A stretch of DNA of 64,000 bases from Opitutaceae bacterium (GCA_016794785.1 JAEUHC010000011.1:62001-126000), one strand, 5' to 3'; positions 8,892-17,674 are shown, counted from the first letter of the stretch. Notes: generated by a model not told the origin, from the letters alone. A program made the numbers and translations.

Positions 8892-9884
8892 TCAACTTGC
8901 CGCTTTTTCGAGCGTGACCTCGCCGGCCCGGAAGCGGTGGACCTTGCCGTGGCTGTCGCGGAGCAGGAGCGCGCCCTCGTCGTCGAGGCCTTGGACGGTG
9001 CCGGCATGGCGGCGCCCGCCCTCGAGGAGCGAGATGGTTTTGCCGCGCAGCACATCATGGCGGTGCCAGAGATCGGCGAACGTCTTCAGGTGCTCGCCGT
9101 CGGCAAACGTCTGGAACGCGAGCAGCACGCGCCCCACGAGCGCCGCGGCGAGGCGGTTGAGATCGAGCGGAGCGCCGGTGATCTCGGCGAGCGAGACGGC
9201 GCGCTTCGCGAGATCGGCGGGCCAGCCGCCGGCAGGGCTGTTGACGTTGAGGCCGAGGCCGAAGACGAGGTCGCGGATGCGGTCGGCGTCGATGCGCGCC
9301 TCCGTGAGCATGCCGCCGGCCTTGCGGCCGTCGAAGAGGATGTCGTTGGGCCACTTGATCCCCGGGGCGAGGCCGGTGAATTTCTCGAGCAGGGCGCAGA
9401 CGTTGACGCCCATCCAGAGGGTGAAGGTCTGCATCCGCTCGGGCTCGACGCGCGGGTGGAAGGCGAAGCTCGCGTAGAGATTGGCCGGCGAATCGCTGTG
9501 CCACGTGCGGCCGAAGCGCCCGCGGCCCTTGGTCTGCCGCCGCGCGAGCACGGCAAACGGCGTCGCGCGGCCCGCGGCGAGCTGGCGGGCGGCCTCGTCG
9601 TTGGTGCTGTCCACGCTTTCGAGCACGATCAGGGAGAAGCCCCGCGGCCGCACGCGCTGCTCGAGCTCGATGAGCGGCCCGAAGAGCGTGGCGGGGCGCG
9701 CCGCGATCCGGTAGCCGTGCGAGCGCTGCGCCTCGAACGTGAAACCCGCGGCGCGGAGTTTTTCCATGTGCTGCCAGACGGCGACCCGGCTCACGCCGAG
9801 CTTGGCGGCCAACGCGGTGCCCGAGACCCATTTCTCCGGGTGGGCGAGGAGTTCGCGCAAAATGGTGTGCTCGGCGGACGGCAT
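8892..9884 (-). CDS. birA: Bifunctional biotin-[acetyl-CoA-carboxylase] ligase / biotin operon repressor
   Basis: The 330-residue product attaches biotin to the carboxyl carrier protein of acetyl-CoA carboxylase. The N-terminal 60 residues are a winged helix-turn-helix ('LGVSRVAVWQHMEKLRAAGF'), so it may also repress biotin genes. The catalytic domain shows the biotinyl-AMP loop 'KGRGRFGRTWHS', 'IKWPNDILFDGRKAGGML' and a C-terminal SH3-like domain. I chose the ATG at 9884; a TTG at 9929 would add 15 residues and overlap the opposite gene's start. It diverges from the small gene at 9930, leaving only about 45 bp for both promoters. Confidence 0.93.
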   Translation of the reverse strand: MPSAEHTILRELLAHPEKWVSGTALAAKLGVSRVAVWQHMEKLRAAGFTFEAQRSHGYRIAARPATLFGPLIELEQRVRPRGFSLIVLESVDSTNDEAARQLAAGRATPFAVLARRQTKGRGRFGRTWHSDSPANLYASFAFHPRVEPERMQTFTLWMGVNVCALLEKFTGLAPGIKWPNDILFDGRKAGGMLTEARIDADRIRDLVFGLGLNVNSPAGGWPADLAKRAVSLAEITGAPLDLNRLAAALVGRVLLAFQTFADGEHLKTFADLWHRHDVLRGKTISLLEGGRRHAGTVQGLDDEGALLLRDSHGKVHRFRAGEVTLEKAAS

Positions 9885-9929
9885 GGCGGCGGGATTGAAA
9901 TCAAAGGACCGCCGCCCACAGTGGCGCAA

Positions 9930-10235
9930 ATGTCATTTGCGAAATTCCAGGAATCGATCGCGCGCGATGCGGCGCCGCCGGCGGGCGCGAGCGGCGCGCT
10001 GCAAGCCCTCTGGCACGAGGCGCGCGGGGATTGGGACGCGGCCCACAATGCCGCGCAGGACGACCACAGCCGTGACGGTTCGTGGGTCCACGCCTACCTG
10101 CACCGCAAGGAAGGTGACGAGGGCAACGCCGGCTATTGGTATGCGCGCGCCGGCCGCCGCGTCCCGCCGGGAGGGACGACGCTCGAGGCGGAGTGGGAGC
10201 AGATCGCGCGGGCGCTGAGCACCCGCGCGGAATAA
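9930..10235 (+). CDS. Small conserved hypothetical protein
   Basis: The 101-residue product is acidic and rich in tryptophan and histidine ('WHEARGDWDAAHNAAQDD', 'VHAYLHRKEGDEGNAGYWY', 'EWEQIARAL'). I recall similar short proteins labelled only as hypothetical in several phyla; no catalytic motif or membrane segment is visible. The ATG at 9930 is used because the conserved-looking sequence begins there. It diverges from birA and converges on the secreted protein at 10266. Confidence 0.75.
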   Translation: MSFAKFQESIARDAAPPAGASGALQALWHEARGDWDAAHNAAQDDHSRDGSWVHAYLHRKEGDEGNAGYWYARAGRRVPPGGTTLEAEWEQIARALSTRAE

Positions 10236-10265
10236 CGGCGGCGGAGCGGCCGCGCGCGGCCCGCG

Positions 10266-10901
10266 TCATTTAGCGTTGCCGCTCTTGGCCCAGCCAAAGT
10301 CGCTCGAGCGCAGAAAGGTCTGCTGCGCCTCTTTCAGGATGTAGGTGCCTTGGGCGGCGTCGGATTTCGCGGCGGCCGCGGCGGCCTCGTTGAGGCTGGC
10401 CATGTTGATCAGGCGCTCGTCCTCGGCATACATGGCGAGGGCGCGCGCTTCGTTGGTCATCGTGAGAAACGGGATGCGGAAACGGTTCAGCACGCGATCG
10501 GTCTCGGTGATGTAGCGCTTCATCGCGATGTCGGCGAGGCCCTTTTGGGTGTGAACCGCGCGCTCGGTCAAAATCGCGGGCTTCTTTTCCAGCACGAGGT
10601 ATTTGGGCAGGCGCACGATGGCGTTCTTCGGCTTGTCGAGGTCGCGGGCGTCGGGCAGCTCCTCCTCGGGCTTCGGCTCTGGCTTGGGGGGCGGCGGTGC
10701 GAAGGTCGGCGAAGCCTGGGCGAGCGCCGCAGCGACCTCAGGCGAGATCACGCGCGAGCGGCGCGGAGCGGCGGGTTTATCGTCCTCTTTCTTCGGCTGG
10801 AGAAGCGGGGAGGCAGGGGGCGCGCTCTGCGCCCGGGCCGCGGGCACGGACGGCACGGCCATCAGGGCGCAGGCAAACGTGAGCGGGAGGAGGCGACGCA
10901 T
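10266..10901 (-). CDS. Secreted protein of unknown function with proline-rich linker
   Basis: The 211-residue product starts at an ATG at 10901 with a clear signal peptide (residues 1-24, ending 'VPAARAQSA'). A proline- and lysine-rich low-complexity linker follows (residues 25-85), then a helical, charged C-terminal domain ('LPKYLVLEKKPAILTERAVH' begins the conserved-looking part). No enzyme motif is seen. The frame stays open upstream to 14087, but that stretch is antisense to the GMC and SGNH genes and is not coding. The gene diverges from the SGNH/DUF1080 gene. Confidence 0.7.
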   Translation of the reverse strand: MRRLLPLTFACALMAVPSVPAARAQSAPPASPLLQPKKEDDKPAAPRRSRVISPEVAAALAQASPTFAPPPPKPEPKPEEELPDARDLDKPKNAIVRLPKYLVLEKKPAILTERAVHTQKGLADIAMKRYITETDRVLNRFRIPFLTMTNEARALAMYAEDERLINMASLNEAAAAAAKSDAAQGTYILKEAQQTFLRSSDFGWAKSGNAK

Positions 10902-11045
10902 GATAGGGTGGGAGAAACGTGAAGAGGCCGCGGGTTCCGTGCAAGACTCCGAATCAACCGAGGCGGCAAACCGGGCGGGAACGCATTTGACGCCGGGTGC
11001 GGTGTGTCCGCAACGTCGCGGCGCCCCGCTTTCCCCCTTTCCCCT

Positions 11046-12302
11046 ATGGATCGTCGTTTTCTCATCCTGTGCGCCCTCGTCGTCGGCTGCGCCTGGCCCC
11101 TCGCCGGCCAGTCCGCCCGGTTTCAGCTCCCCGCGACGGACGACGGCTTGCCCGGCGCCGGGCCGGTTCGGCGCTACGAGTGGTTCCAGAAACTCTGGAC
11201 CGAGCGCCGCACCGGCTGGGCCGCGCGCGTGAAACAGGATCAGGGCGCGGTGGTGTTCCTCGGCGATTCGATCACACAGGGGTGGGGCACGGTGCCCGGG
11301 GCGGCCTTCCTCGGCATCAAGATCGCCAATCGCGGCATCAGCGGCGACACCACGCGCGGCGTGCTCATCCGTCTCCAGGAAGACGTCATTGCGCTGAATC
11401 CCAAGGGCGTCGTCCTCCTCATTGGCACCAATGACCTCGAGGAAGGCGCCGCGCCCGAGACGATCGCCGGTAACCTCCGGCTCATCATCGCCGAGCTGCG
11501 CAAGGCCAACCCCGCGATGCCGCTCGTGCTGTGCAATGTGATGCCCAGCTCCACCGCGAAAAAGCGCCCCGCGGACCAGATCAAAAAAATCAACCAGCTC
11601 TACTACGCCGCGATCAAGGACGAGCCGCAGATCACGTTCCTCGACACCTGGGCGCTGTTTGCCGACGCCAAGGGCGACGCGAAGCCCGATGAATTCCCCG
11701 ATCTGCTGCACCCGAATCCCGCGGGCTATTTCAAGTGGGCCGCCGCGCTGCGGCCGGTGTTGGAGACGACGGGCCTGGTGCCCGCGTGGCCCGACGACTT
11801 CACGCCCGAGCCCGGCTTCGAGAGTCTCTTCAACGGCAGCGATCTCACGGGCTGGGGTTACGAGACCGGCCCGGCCTTCGACGGCAAAACCACGAGTCCC
11901 GATGGCCGCTACGCCGCGGCGGCGGGCCGCTTGGTCGTGACCGTGGCGCGGCAGGAGCGCGCCTACACCAAGCTCTGGACGACCCGGCAGTTCCCGCGCG
12001 ACTTCACGCTGAAGCTCGAATTCCGCGCGAGCCCCAACGCCGACAGCGGCGTCTTCGTCCGCGCTCCACAGCTGCAGGTGCGCGACTACCTCATCGCCGG
12101 TCCTTACACCTCGCTGAAGAATTACCGTCCGCTGGACTGGAACGAAGTGATCGTGACCGTGCGCGGCGGCGTGGCCCGGGCCACCTGCAACGGCGAGGTG
12201 CTCGTCGATGCGTTTCCGGTGCCCGCGACCGGCGGCATCGGCCTTGAAAGTGACCGCGGGCAGCTTGAGTATCGCCGCATTCGCGTGCAGGAGTCCCGTT
12301 AA
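11046..12302 (+). CDS. Secreted SGNH/GDSL hydrolase fused to a DUF1080 (3-keto-glycoside hydrolase) domain
   Basis: The 418-residue product starts at the ATG at 11046 with a signal peptide (residues 1-24). Residues about 55-250 are an SGNH esterase: block I 'VVFLGDSITQGW', the Asn block 'LIGTNDLEEG', and the catalytic D-x-x-H in 'FPDLLHPNPAGY'. Residues about 262-418 are a DUF1080/PF06439 concanavalin-like domain ('FESLFNGSDLTGW', 'PNADSGVFVRAPQ', 'DWNEVIVTVRGGVARATCNG'). Members of PF06439 have been shown to split 3-keto-glycosides. The fusion would remove an acyl group and cleave an oxidised sugar outside the cytoplasm. It precedes, by 18 bp, a GMC oxidoreductase of a type that can make 3-keto sugars, so the three genes probably act together. 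Confidence 0.85.
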   Translation: MDRRFLILCALVVGCAWPLAGQSARFQLPATDDGLPGAGPVRRYEWFQKLWTERRTGWAARVKQDQGAVVFLGDSITQGWGTVPGAAFLGIKIANRGISGDTTRGVLIRLQEDVIALNPKGVVLLIGTNDLEEGAAPETIAGNLRLIIAELRKANPAMPLVLCNVMPSSTAKKRPADQIKKINQLYYAAIKDEPQITFLDTWALFADAKGDAKPDEFPDLLHPNPAGYFKWAAALRPVLETTGLVPAWPDDFTPEPGFESLFNGSDLTGWGYETGPAFDGKTTSPDGRYAAAAGRLVVTVARQERAYTKLWTTRQFPRDFTLKLEFRASPNADSGVFVRAPQLQVRDYLIAGPYTSLKNYRPLDWNEVIVTVRGGVARATCNGEVLVDAFPVPATGGIGLESDRGQLEYRRIRVQESR

Positions 12303-12320
12303 CCCCGAAAAAATTTCCCC

Positions 12321-14036
12321 ATGGCCAACATCCAAGGCGCAGGCACGAAACAAAACACTTACGACGCGATCGTCGTCGGCTCCGGCATCAGCGGCGGCTG
12401 GGCCGCGAAGGAGCTCACCGAGAAGGGGCTCAAGACCCTCGTCCTCGAGCGCGGGCGCGACGTGAAGCACGGCGATTACCCGACCGCGATGAAGGACAGC
12501 TGGGAATTCGAGGGCCGCACCAAGGCCGCCCCCGCCGACCTTGCGAAGCAGCAGAAGCAGCACCGCACCGGCTACACCACGCACCCGGCGACCGCGCACT
12601 GGTTCGTCAACGACCTCGAGAATCCCTACTCGGAGGACAAGCCCTTCGACTGGATGCGCGGCTATCACGTCGGCGGCCGCTCGCTCACGTGGGGCCGGCA
12701 GTCGTATCGTTTCAGCGATCTCGATTTCGAGGCCAACGCCAAGGAGGGCGTCGCCGTGGACTGGCCCATTCGCTACGCCGACATCGCGCCCTGGTATGAC
12801 TACGCGGAGCGCTTCGCCGGCATCAACGGCAACCGCGACGGCCTCGCGCAGCTCCCCGACGGCCAGTTCCTCCCGCCGATGGAGATGAACTGCCTCGAGC
12901 AGCAGGTGCGCGACCGCATCAAGTCCTCCTTCGGCGGCCGCGCGATGATCATCGGTCGCTCCGCCAATCTCACCCAGCCGCACAACGGCCGCGGCAATTG
13001 CCAGTTTCGCAACCGCTGCAGCCGCGGCTGTCCCTACGGCGCCTACTTCTCCAGCAACGCCGCCACGCTCCCCGCCGCCTATGCCACGGGCCGCCTCACG
13101 CTGCGCCCCTTCTCGATCGTCAACGGCCTCATCTACGACAAGGACAAGGGCCGCGCCACGGGCGTGCGCGTGATCGACGCCGAGACCAACGAGGTGATCG
13201 AGTTTCACGCCAAGGTGATCTTCCTCTGCGCCTCGGCCATCGCCTCGACGTTCATTTTGCTCAACTCGAAGTCCGACCGTTTCCCCAACGGCCTGGGCAA
13301 CGACAGCGGCGAGCTCGGGCACAACCTGATGGACCACCATTTCAAGGTCGGCGCCACGGGCCTCTCGGATCAGTTTGCCGACCGCTACTACCGCGGCCAC
13401 CGGCCCAACGGCATCTACATCCCGCGCTTCCGCAACATCGACAAGGCGAGCACGCGCAAGGATTACCTCCGCGGCTTCGGCTACCAGGGCAGCGCGAGCC
13501 GCACCGACTGGACGCGCGGCATCAAGGAACTCTCGCTCTTCGGCGGCAAGCTGAAGGCCGACCTCATCGCGCCCGGCCCGTGGCGCATGGGCATCGGCTC
13601 GTGGGGCGAGTGCCTGCCCTACCACGCCAACAAGATGTATCTCAACTCCGCCGTGCGCGACAAATGGGGCCAGCCCACCGTGACGTTCGACTGCGGCTGG
13701 AAAGAAAACGAACTCGCGATGCGCAAGGACATGAAGCAGTCCGCCGTCGAGATGCTCGAGGCCGCGGGCCTGAAGGACGTGACCGGCTTCGACGACGTGG
13801 GCGCGAGCAACCCCGGCAACTGCATCCACGAAATGGGCACCGCCCGCATGGGCCGCGATCCCAAGACCTCGGTGCTCAACAAGTGGAACCAGGTCCACAC
13901 CTCGCCCAACGTCTTCGTGACTGACGGCGCGTGCATGACCTCCAACGGCTGCGTCAACCCCTCGCTCACCTACATGGCGCTGACCGCCCGCGCCGCCGAC
14001 CACGCGGTGGGCGAGCTGAAGAAACTGAACCTCTGA
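12321..14036 (+). CDS. GMC family FAD-dependent oxidoreductase (sugar dehydrogenase catalytic subunit)
   Basis: The 571-residue product begins with the FAD dinucleotide-binding fold ('DAIVVGSGISGGWAAKEL', then 'TLVLERGRDV'). It has the cysteine-rich 'CQFRNRCSRGCPYGAYFSS' stretch, the active-site His in 'NCIHEMGTARMG', and the C-terminal 'GCVNPSLTYMALTARAADH' where an Asn usually completes the catalytic pair. It has no signal peptide of its own; the next gene encodes a Tat-signal small subunit, which in gluconate-2-dehydrogenase-like complexes carries the folded flavoprotein across the membrane. A periplasmic glucoside-3-dehydrogenase-like role is the likeliest, judged from the DUF1080 neighbour. 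Confidence 0.9.
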   Translation: MANIQGAGTKQNTYDAIVVGSGISGGWAAKELTEKGLKTLVLERGRDVKHGDYPTAMKDSWEFEGRTKAAPADLAKQQKQHRTGYTTHPATAHWFVNDLENPYSEDKPFDWMRGYHVGGRSLTWGRQSYRFSDLDFEANAKEGVAVDWPIRYADIAPWYDYAERFAGINGNRDGLAQLPDGQFLPPMEMNCLEQQVRDRIKSSFGGRAMIIGRSANLTQPHNGRGNCQFRNRCSRGCPYGAYFSSNAATLPAAYATGRLTLRPFSIVNGLIYDKDKGRATGVRVIDAETNEVIEFHAKVIFLCASAIASTFILLNSKSDRFPNGLGNDSGELGHNLMDHHFKVGATGLSDQFADRYYRGHRPNGIYIPRFRNIDKASTRKDYLRGFGYQGSASRTDWTRGIKELSLFGGKLKADLIAPGPWRMGIGSWGECLPYHANKMYLNSAVRDKWGQPTVTFDCGWKENELAMRKDMKQSAVEMLEAAGLKDVTGFDDVGASNPGNCIHEMGTARMGRDPKTSVLNKWNQVHTSPNVFVTDGACMTSNGCVNPSLTYMALTARAADHAVGELKKLNL

Positions 14037-14107
14037 GCCTGCGGCCTCCTGCGCCGGTGGGAACGAGCTTCCTCGCGAACCAACCAAACACCCGCCCCCA
14101 TTTCACC

Positions 14108-14698
14108 ATGAACTCGCCTTCCGCTGCTTCCCCCGCCGATCTGATGAACCGTCGCGAAGCCCTCCAGCGCGCCGCGCTCCTGCTCGGCGTCGCGATCACG
14201 CCGTCGATTCTCCAGGGCGTGCTCCGCGCGCAGACTCCCGCCGCCGGCGCCAAGCCGCAGTTCCTCACCGCCGCGCAGTTCGCGACCGCGGGCGCCGTGG
14301 CCGAACGCATCCTCCCGCGCACCGACACGCCCGGCGCGATCGACGTGGGCGTGCCCGCCTTCATCGATCTCATGGCGGGGAAATACATGACCGATGCGGA
14401 GCGCCGCACCTTCACGGCGGGCCTCGCCGAGGTGGAGACGAAGAGCCTGGCGGCGCACCAATCCGCCTTCGGGAAACTCTCCCCCGCGCAGCAGGACGCC
14501 CTGCTCACGGCGATGGCCGAGGCCGCGCAGTCCAAGCGCGGCACCTTCTTCCACCAAATCAAGGAGCTGACCATCCTCGGCTATTTCACCTCCGAGCCCG
14601 TCGGGCGAAACGTGACGCACTACGACCCCATCCCCGGCCGCTACCAAGGCTGCATCCCGATCGCCGAGGTCGGGAACCGGGCGTGGACTAGATCGTGA
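14108..14698 (+). CDS. Gluconate 2-dehydrogenase subunit 3 family protein, Tat-exported small subunit
   Basis: The 196-residue product starts at an ATG at 14108. It has a twin-arginine signal (residues 13-40, 'MNRREALQRAALLLGVAI'), then the family's typical start 'LTAAQFATAGAVAERILPRT' with 'DTPGAIDVGVPAFID' and a C-terminal 'HQIKELTILGYFTSEPVG'. It follows the GMC gene by 71 bp. This family forms the non-catalytic small subunit and supplies the Tat signal for the GMC partner. No cytochrome c subunit is encoded next to it, so the electron acceptor is not evident. Confidence 0.9.
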   Translation: MNSPSAASPADLMNRREALQRAALLLGVAITPSILQGVLRAQTPAAGAKPQFLTAAQFATAGAVAERILPRTDTPGAIDVGVPAFIDLMAGKYMTDAERRTFTAGLAEVETKSLAAHQSAFGKLSPAQQDALLTAMAEAAQSKRGTFFHQIKELTILGYFTSEPVGRNVTHYDPIPGRYQGCIPIAEVGNRAWTRS

Positions 14699-14749
14699 AG
14701 ACTTCCTTTGGAGATCTCGCGGTGGTTGGGTGAAGGCAGACGGAAACTG

Positions 14750-15136
14750 ATGGTCGAAATCACAGGCAGTGAGAAATTGACCGATGTGTTCGGGAAATGG
14801 CCGAGCTTTCATGATGCCGAGGTTTTATCGGTCACGGCAGAGCGCACGGATCATGGCGCTGCAGTCTCGGCAGTTGTTCATTTGGCGCAGCCTTCGGCAG
14901 CAATCGATGGAAGAGGCCGCTATGTGCTGACGAAGCAGATGCGCGTAGTCCTGCGGTTTCATCGCTGTGATAAAATCAAGTTCGCCAACTTCAGCCCTCA
15001 TAATGTGCTGTTTGAGTTGGTGATTAGTAGGAGCGAGGGCGAGGACTTCGCCGTCGAGTTTGACCCGACTTGTGGTTTCGATGGATCGTTAAGATGCCGA
15101 GCGGTGGAAGTCGTGGATGTTAGTCCGCGGGCATAG
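14750..15136 (+). CDS. Imm50-like immunity family protein
   Basis: The 128-residue product resembles the Imm50 family: an early 'FGKWPSFHDAEVLSVTAE' stretch (F-H-D-A-E motif) followed by alternating beta strands. Imm50 members are often next to polymorphic toxins, but no toxin gene is adjacent here, so it may be an orphan immunity gene or have another role. I chose the ATG at 14750; a TTG at 14708 is possible. It converges on the DUF1697 gene with only 10 bp between stops. Confidence 0.6.
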   Translation: MVEITGSEKLTDVFGKWPSFHDAEVLSVTAERTDHGAAVSAVVHLAQPSAAIDGRGRYVLTKQMRVVLRFHRCDKIKFANFSPHNVLFELVISRSEGEDFAVEFDPTCGFDGSLRCRAVEVVDVSPRA

Positions 15137-15146
15137 GCGTAATGAT

Positions 15147-15695
15147 CTACTTCGGATAAAGCTCCGCCAGCTTCCGAATCGTTTTCAGATTGCGCATCGA
15201 GGACGACGGAAGCTTGAGCGCTCTCATCGCGGGCGAGGCCCACACATCCGACTCGCTCGATTTGATGCGGCGGCAGAGCCAGAAAAATTCCCGGCCCGTC
15301 ACGTGAAACTCGTCCGTCGCCGTGCGGATCGCGGCGAGGTCGCGGGCTTGCGCGGCGGGCAATGCGATGGCGAAGAAGCCGACGTGCACCGTGTTTTCCG
15401 GTGCTTCCATGGCGGCGCGCGCAAACGGCCGCAGCTTCGCCAGCGCCGCGATCTCGGCGGGCGTGCGCACAAAGGTGTCGACCTCGTAGCCGAGCCGGGC
15501 CGTGAGGTGCTTTTCGATTTTCGCCGCGAGCTTCAGCGCGTCGCGCGCGCGGTCGTCGAAGATCACGTTGCCGCTGGCGATGAAGGTCTCGACGCCGGTG
15601 CAGCCCAGCTCGGCGAAGAGATCGCGGAGATGGTCCATCTTGAGGCGGCGACGCCCGAGGTTGATGCCGCGGAGGAAAGCGAGGTAGCGGGGCAT
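15147..15695 (-). CDS. DUF1697 domain protein
   Basis: The 182-residue product matches the DUF1697 family at full length: 'MPRYLAFLRGINLGRRRLKM' at the N-terminus and 'LFAELGCTGVETFIASGNVI' nearby are its signature. The family is cytoplasmic and widespread; its biochemical role is not known. Starts at an ATG at 15695 and diverges from the carbonic anhydrase gene. Confidence 0.92.
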   Translation of the reverse strand: MPRYLAFLRGINLGRRRLKMDHLRDLFAELGCTGVETFIASGNVIFDDRARDALKLAAKIEKHLTARLGYEVDTFVRTPAEIAALAKLRPFARAAMEAPENTVHVGFFAIALPAAQARDLAAIRTATDEFHVTGREFFWLCRRIKSSESDVWASPAMRALKLPSSSMRNLKTIRKLAELYPK

Positions 15696-15804
15696 GGTCA
15701 GCGGGGGCCAAACGGGACCCAGGGCGCCACGGCGTCAACGCTGCGCAGTATCCGCACGCCTCCCGGTTGGTGGAGTGGCGGCTTCGGGCCGATGGGGATG
15801 GGTC

Positions 15805-16566
15805 ATGCGTTTCCTGAAAACCCGCCTCTTTGCCGCCCTGCTCGGGCCGTTCGCCTGCCTTTCGGTCGGTTCGGACCCCGCCGGGGCCAAGCCGAAGATC
15901 GCGCCGGAGGATGCCCTCGAGATTTTGATGGCCGGCAACCAGCGGTTTGTGGCGGGCCGGCCGATGTTTCCCGACCAGAGCCCGAATCGCCGCCGCGAGC
16001 TCGCGGCTGGTCAGAAACCCTTTGCGATTGTGCTGACGTGCGCCGATTCCCGCGTCGCGCCCGAGCTGTATTTTGACCAAGGGCTCGGCAATCTTTTCGT
16101 CGTCCGCAACGCCGGCAATATCCTCAACGACCACACCATCGGCAGCATCGAGTATGCGGTGGAACACCTCGGCTCGTCGCTGATTCTGGTCGTGGGCCAT
16201 GGCAAATGCGGCGCGGTCGGCGCGGCGGTGGCCGGCGGCCATGCACCGGGCCGCATCCCGAGCATCGTCGAGTCGATCCTCCCCGCGGTGAAAGCCAGCG
16301 CGGGCGAGCCCGGCGATCCGGTGGACAATGCCATCCGCGCCAACGCCCGGCAGGTCGCCGCGGCGCTCGCGGGGTGCGCCCCGATTCTCGGCGATGCCGT
16401 GAAGCTGGGCCGCCTCAAGGTCGTGCCCGCGCGCTACGACCTGGTGACGGGCCGCGTGGAGATTCTCTACGCGCAGCCGGCCGCTCCCGCGGCGGCCAAG
16501 GCCGCGCCTGCGGTCCACGGTGAAGTGGTAGCTCATGCCGAGCCGGCCAAGCCGGCCGCGCACTGA
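15805..16566 (+). CDS. Secreted beta-class carbonic anhydrase
   Basis: The 253-residue product interconverts CO2 and bicarbonate. The zinc ligands and active-site dyad are visible: 'LTCADSRVAPELYFDQG' (Cys, Asp, Arg) and 'VVGHGKCGAVGAA' (His, Cys). The ATG at 15805 gives an N-terminal signal-like segment ('FAALLGPFACLSVG'), so it probably acts in the periplasm, unlike most cytoplasmic beta enzymes. The last 30 residues are alanine/proline-rich and may be a flexible tail. Confidence 0.9.
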   Translation: MRFLKTRLFAALLGPFACLSVGSDPAGAKPKIAPEDALEILMAGNQRFVAGRPMFPDQSPNRRRELAAGQKPFAIVLTCADSRVAPELYFDQGLGNLFVVRNAGNILNDHTIGSIEYAVEHLGSSLILVVGHGKCGAVGAAVAGGHAPGRIPSIVESILPAVKASAGEPGDPVDNAIRANARQVAAALAGCAPILGDAVKLGRLKVVPARYDLVTGRVEILYAQPAAPAAAKAAPAVHGEVVAHAEPAKPAAH

Positions 16567-16594
16567 GCGCGATGGCCTGGTGCCGAGACTTGAG

Positions 16595-16663
16595 GTAGGG
16601 CGGGTCTGTGACCCGCCCCGCAACGTTCCACGCGCGAATGGGCGGGTCACAGACCCGCCCTAC
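16595..16663. repeat. Palindromic REP-like element, copy 1 (right of the carbonic anhydrase gene)
   Basis: Two inverted copies of a 'ggcgggtctgtgacccgcc' unit, each itself palindromic, are bounded by 'gtaggg' and 'ccctac' with a 20-bp spacer. The same unit pair recurs at 17601-17674, so lgt lies between two copies. Such nested palindromes form transcript-end hairpins and are typically moved by REP-associated tyrosine transposases; none is in the window. Confidence 0.85.
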
Positions 16664-16724
16664 TCAAGGCCACCGCTTCCGGTTTCGAATCGTGTCAGCG
16701 TTAGCGCGCGAGTCTCACTAAACT

Positions 16725-17546
16725 TCAGGCCGCCGGCCGCCGGACTGCCCGCACGATCAAGACGACGCCCGCGGCGGCGAGGAAGAGGGAATAAAACGTC
16801 CCGCGGCTGAGGCCCAGCAGCAGAGACGCATCGGGCTCGCGGAATACCTCACTGATCGTGCGCACGACCGCATAGGCCACGAGGAACTCGCCGCTGAGCC
16901 GGCCGGGCTGCGTGCGCGCGACGTCGCTTCGCCAGAAACGCCACTGCATGAAGGCGAGCATGAGCAGGCCCTCGAGCGCGGCCGCGTAAAGCTGCGAGGG
17001 ATGCCGTGGCACCGCCGCCTGGCCGAGCGCGCGGTCGATTTCGTTGTGCGGAAAGATGACGGCCCAGGCGACGTTCGAGGCTTTGCCGACGAGCTCGCCG
17101 TTGATGAAGTTGGCGAAGCGCCCGAAGAGCAGTCCGGCCGGCGCGGTCGTCACGATCAGATCGGCGACGCTGAAAAATCCGACGCTCTGCTTGCGCGCCC
17201 ACCAGGCCATCGCCACGACCACCCCGATCAAGCCGCCGTGGCTGGCCATGCCGCCCTCCCACACCCGGATCAGCACCAGAGGATCGGCCAGCACCGAGTC
17301 GAACTGGTAGAGGAGAAAATAGCCCAGCCGCCCGCCCACGAGCACACCGACGATGATCACCGTGATGAGATCCGAGATCGCCGCGGGGCCGTGGGGCGAG
17401 CGGCCCTTTTTCCAGTAGAGCCAGAGCAACGCCACGCCCGCCGCGAAGCCCATGAGATAGGCGAGGCCGTAATAGCGGATGCCGAAATTGTCCGAGAAGC
17501 GGACGAGAAACGGACTCCAGTCGTGGACCCAGTGCGCGAGCGGCAT
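16725..17546 (-). CDS. lgt: Prolipoprotein diacylglyceryl transferase
   Basis: The 273-residue membrane enzyme transfers diacylglyceryl from phosphatidylglycerol to the lipobox cysteine of prelipoproteins, the first step of lipoprotein maturation. The Lgt signature 'GRFANFINGELVG' is complete, with the early 'GIRYYGLAYLMGF' and 'GGRLGYFLLY' and a later 'RHPSQLYAAALEG'. About seven membrane helices are visible. I chose the ATG at 17546, which places 'PFLVRFSDNFGIRYYGL' at the usual distance. The gene stands alone between two palindromic repeats. Confidence 0.95.
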   Translation of the reverse strand: MPLAHWVHDWSPFLVRFSDNFGIRYYGLAYLMGFAAGVALLWLYWKKGRSPHGPAAISDLITVIIVGVLVGGRLGYFLLYQFDSVLADPLVLIRVWEGGMASHGGLIGVVVAMAWWARKQSVGFFSVADLIVTTAPAGLLFGRFANFINGELVGKASNVAWAVIFPHNEIDRALGQAAVPRHPSQLYAAALEGLLMLAFMQWRFWRSDVARTQPGRLSGEFLVAYAVVRTISEVFREPDASLLLGLSRGTFYSLFLAAAGVVLIVRAVRRPAA

Positions 17547-17600
17547 GGTGGAAACGTGGCCGCCCCCCGCACCCGCCGGCAATGCCGAATGCGGCTTGGG

Positions 17601-17674
17601 GTATGGCGGGTCTGTGACCCGCCCTTTCGCGCGTTCAGTGTTCGAGCCGAAGGCGGGTCACAGACCCGCCCTAC
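17601..17674. repeat. Palindromic REP-like element, copy 2 (left of gcvT)
   Basis: Same structure as the element at 16595-16663: a 'ggcgggtctgtgacccgcc' unit, a spacer, and the inverse unit followed by 'ctac'. The left flank reads 'gtatgg' rather than 'gtaggg'. It lies between the lgt start and the gcvT start, in the region that should hold both promoters. Confidence 0.85.

Noticed and set aside
10266..14087. A 1273-codon open minus-strand frame
   Set aside because: Only the last 211 codons read as a secreted protein with a start and signal peptide. The rest is antisense to well-supported GMC and SGNH genes; long antisense frames are common at this GC content.
14750..15136. A full polymorphic toxin-immunity locus around the Imm50-like gene
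   Set aside because: No toxin, secretion signal or Rhs/YD-repeat gene is adjacent; the neighbours are an oxidoreductase subunit and DUF1697.
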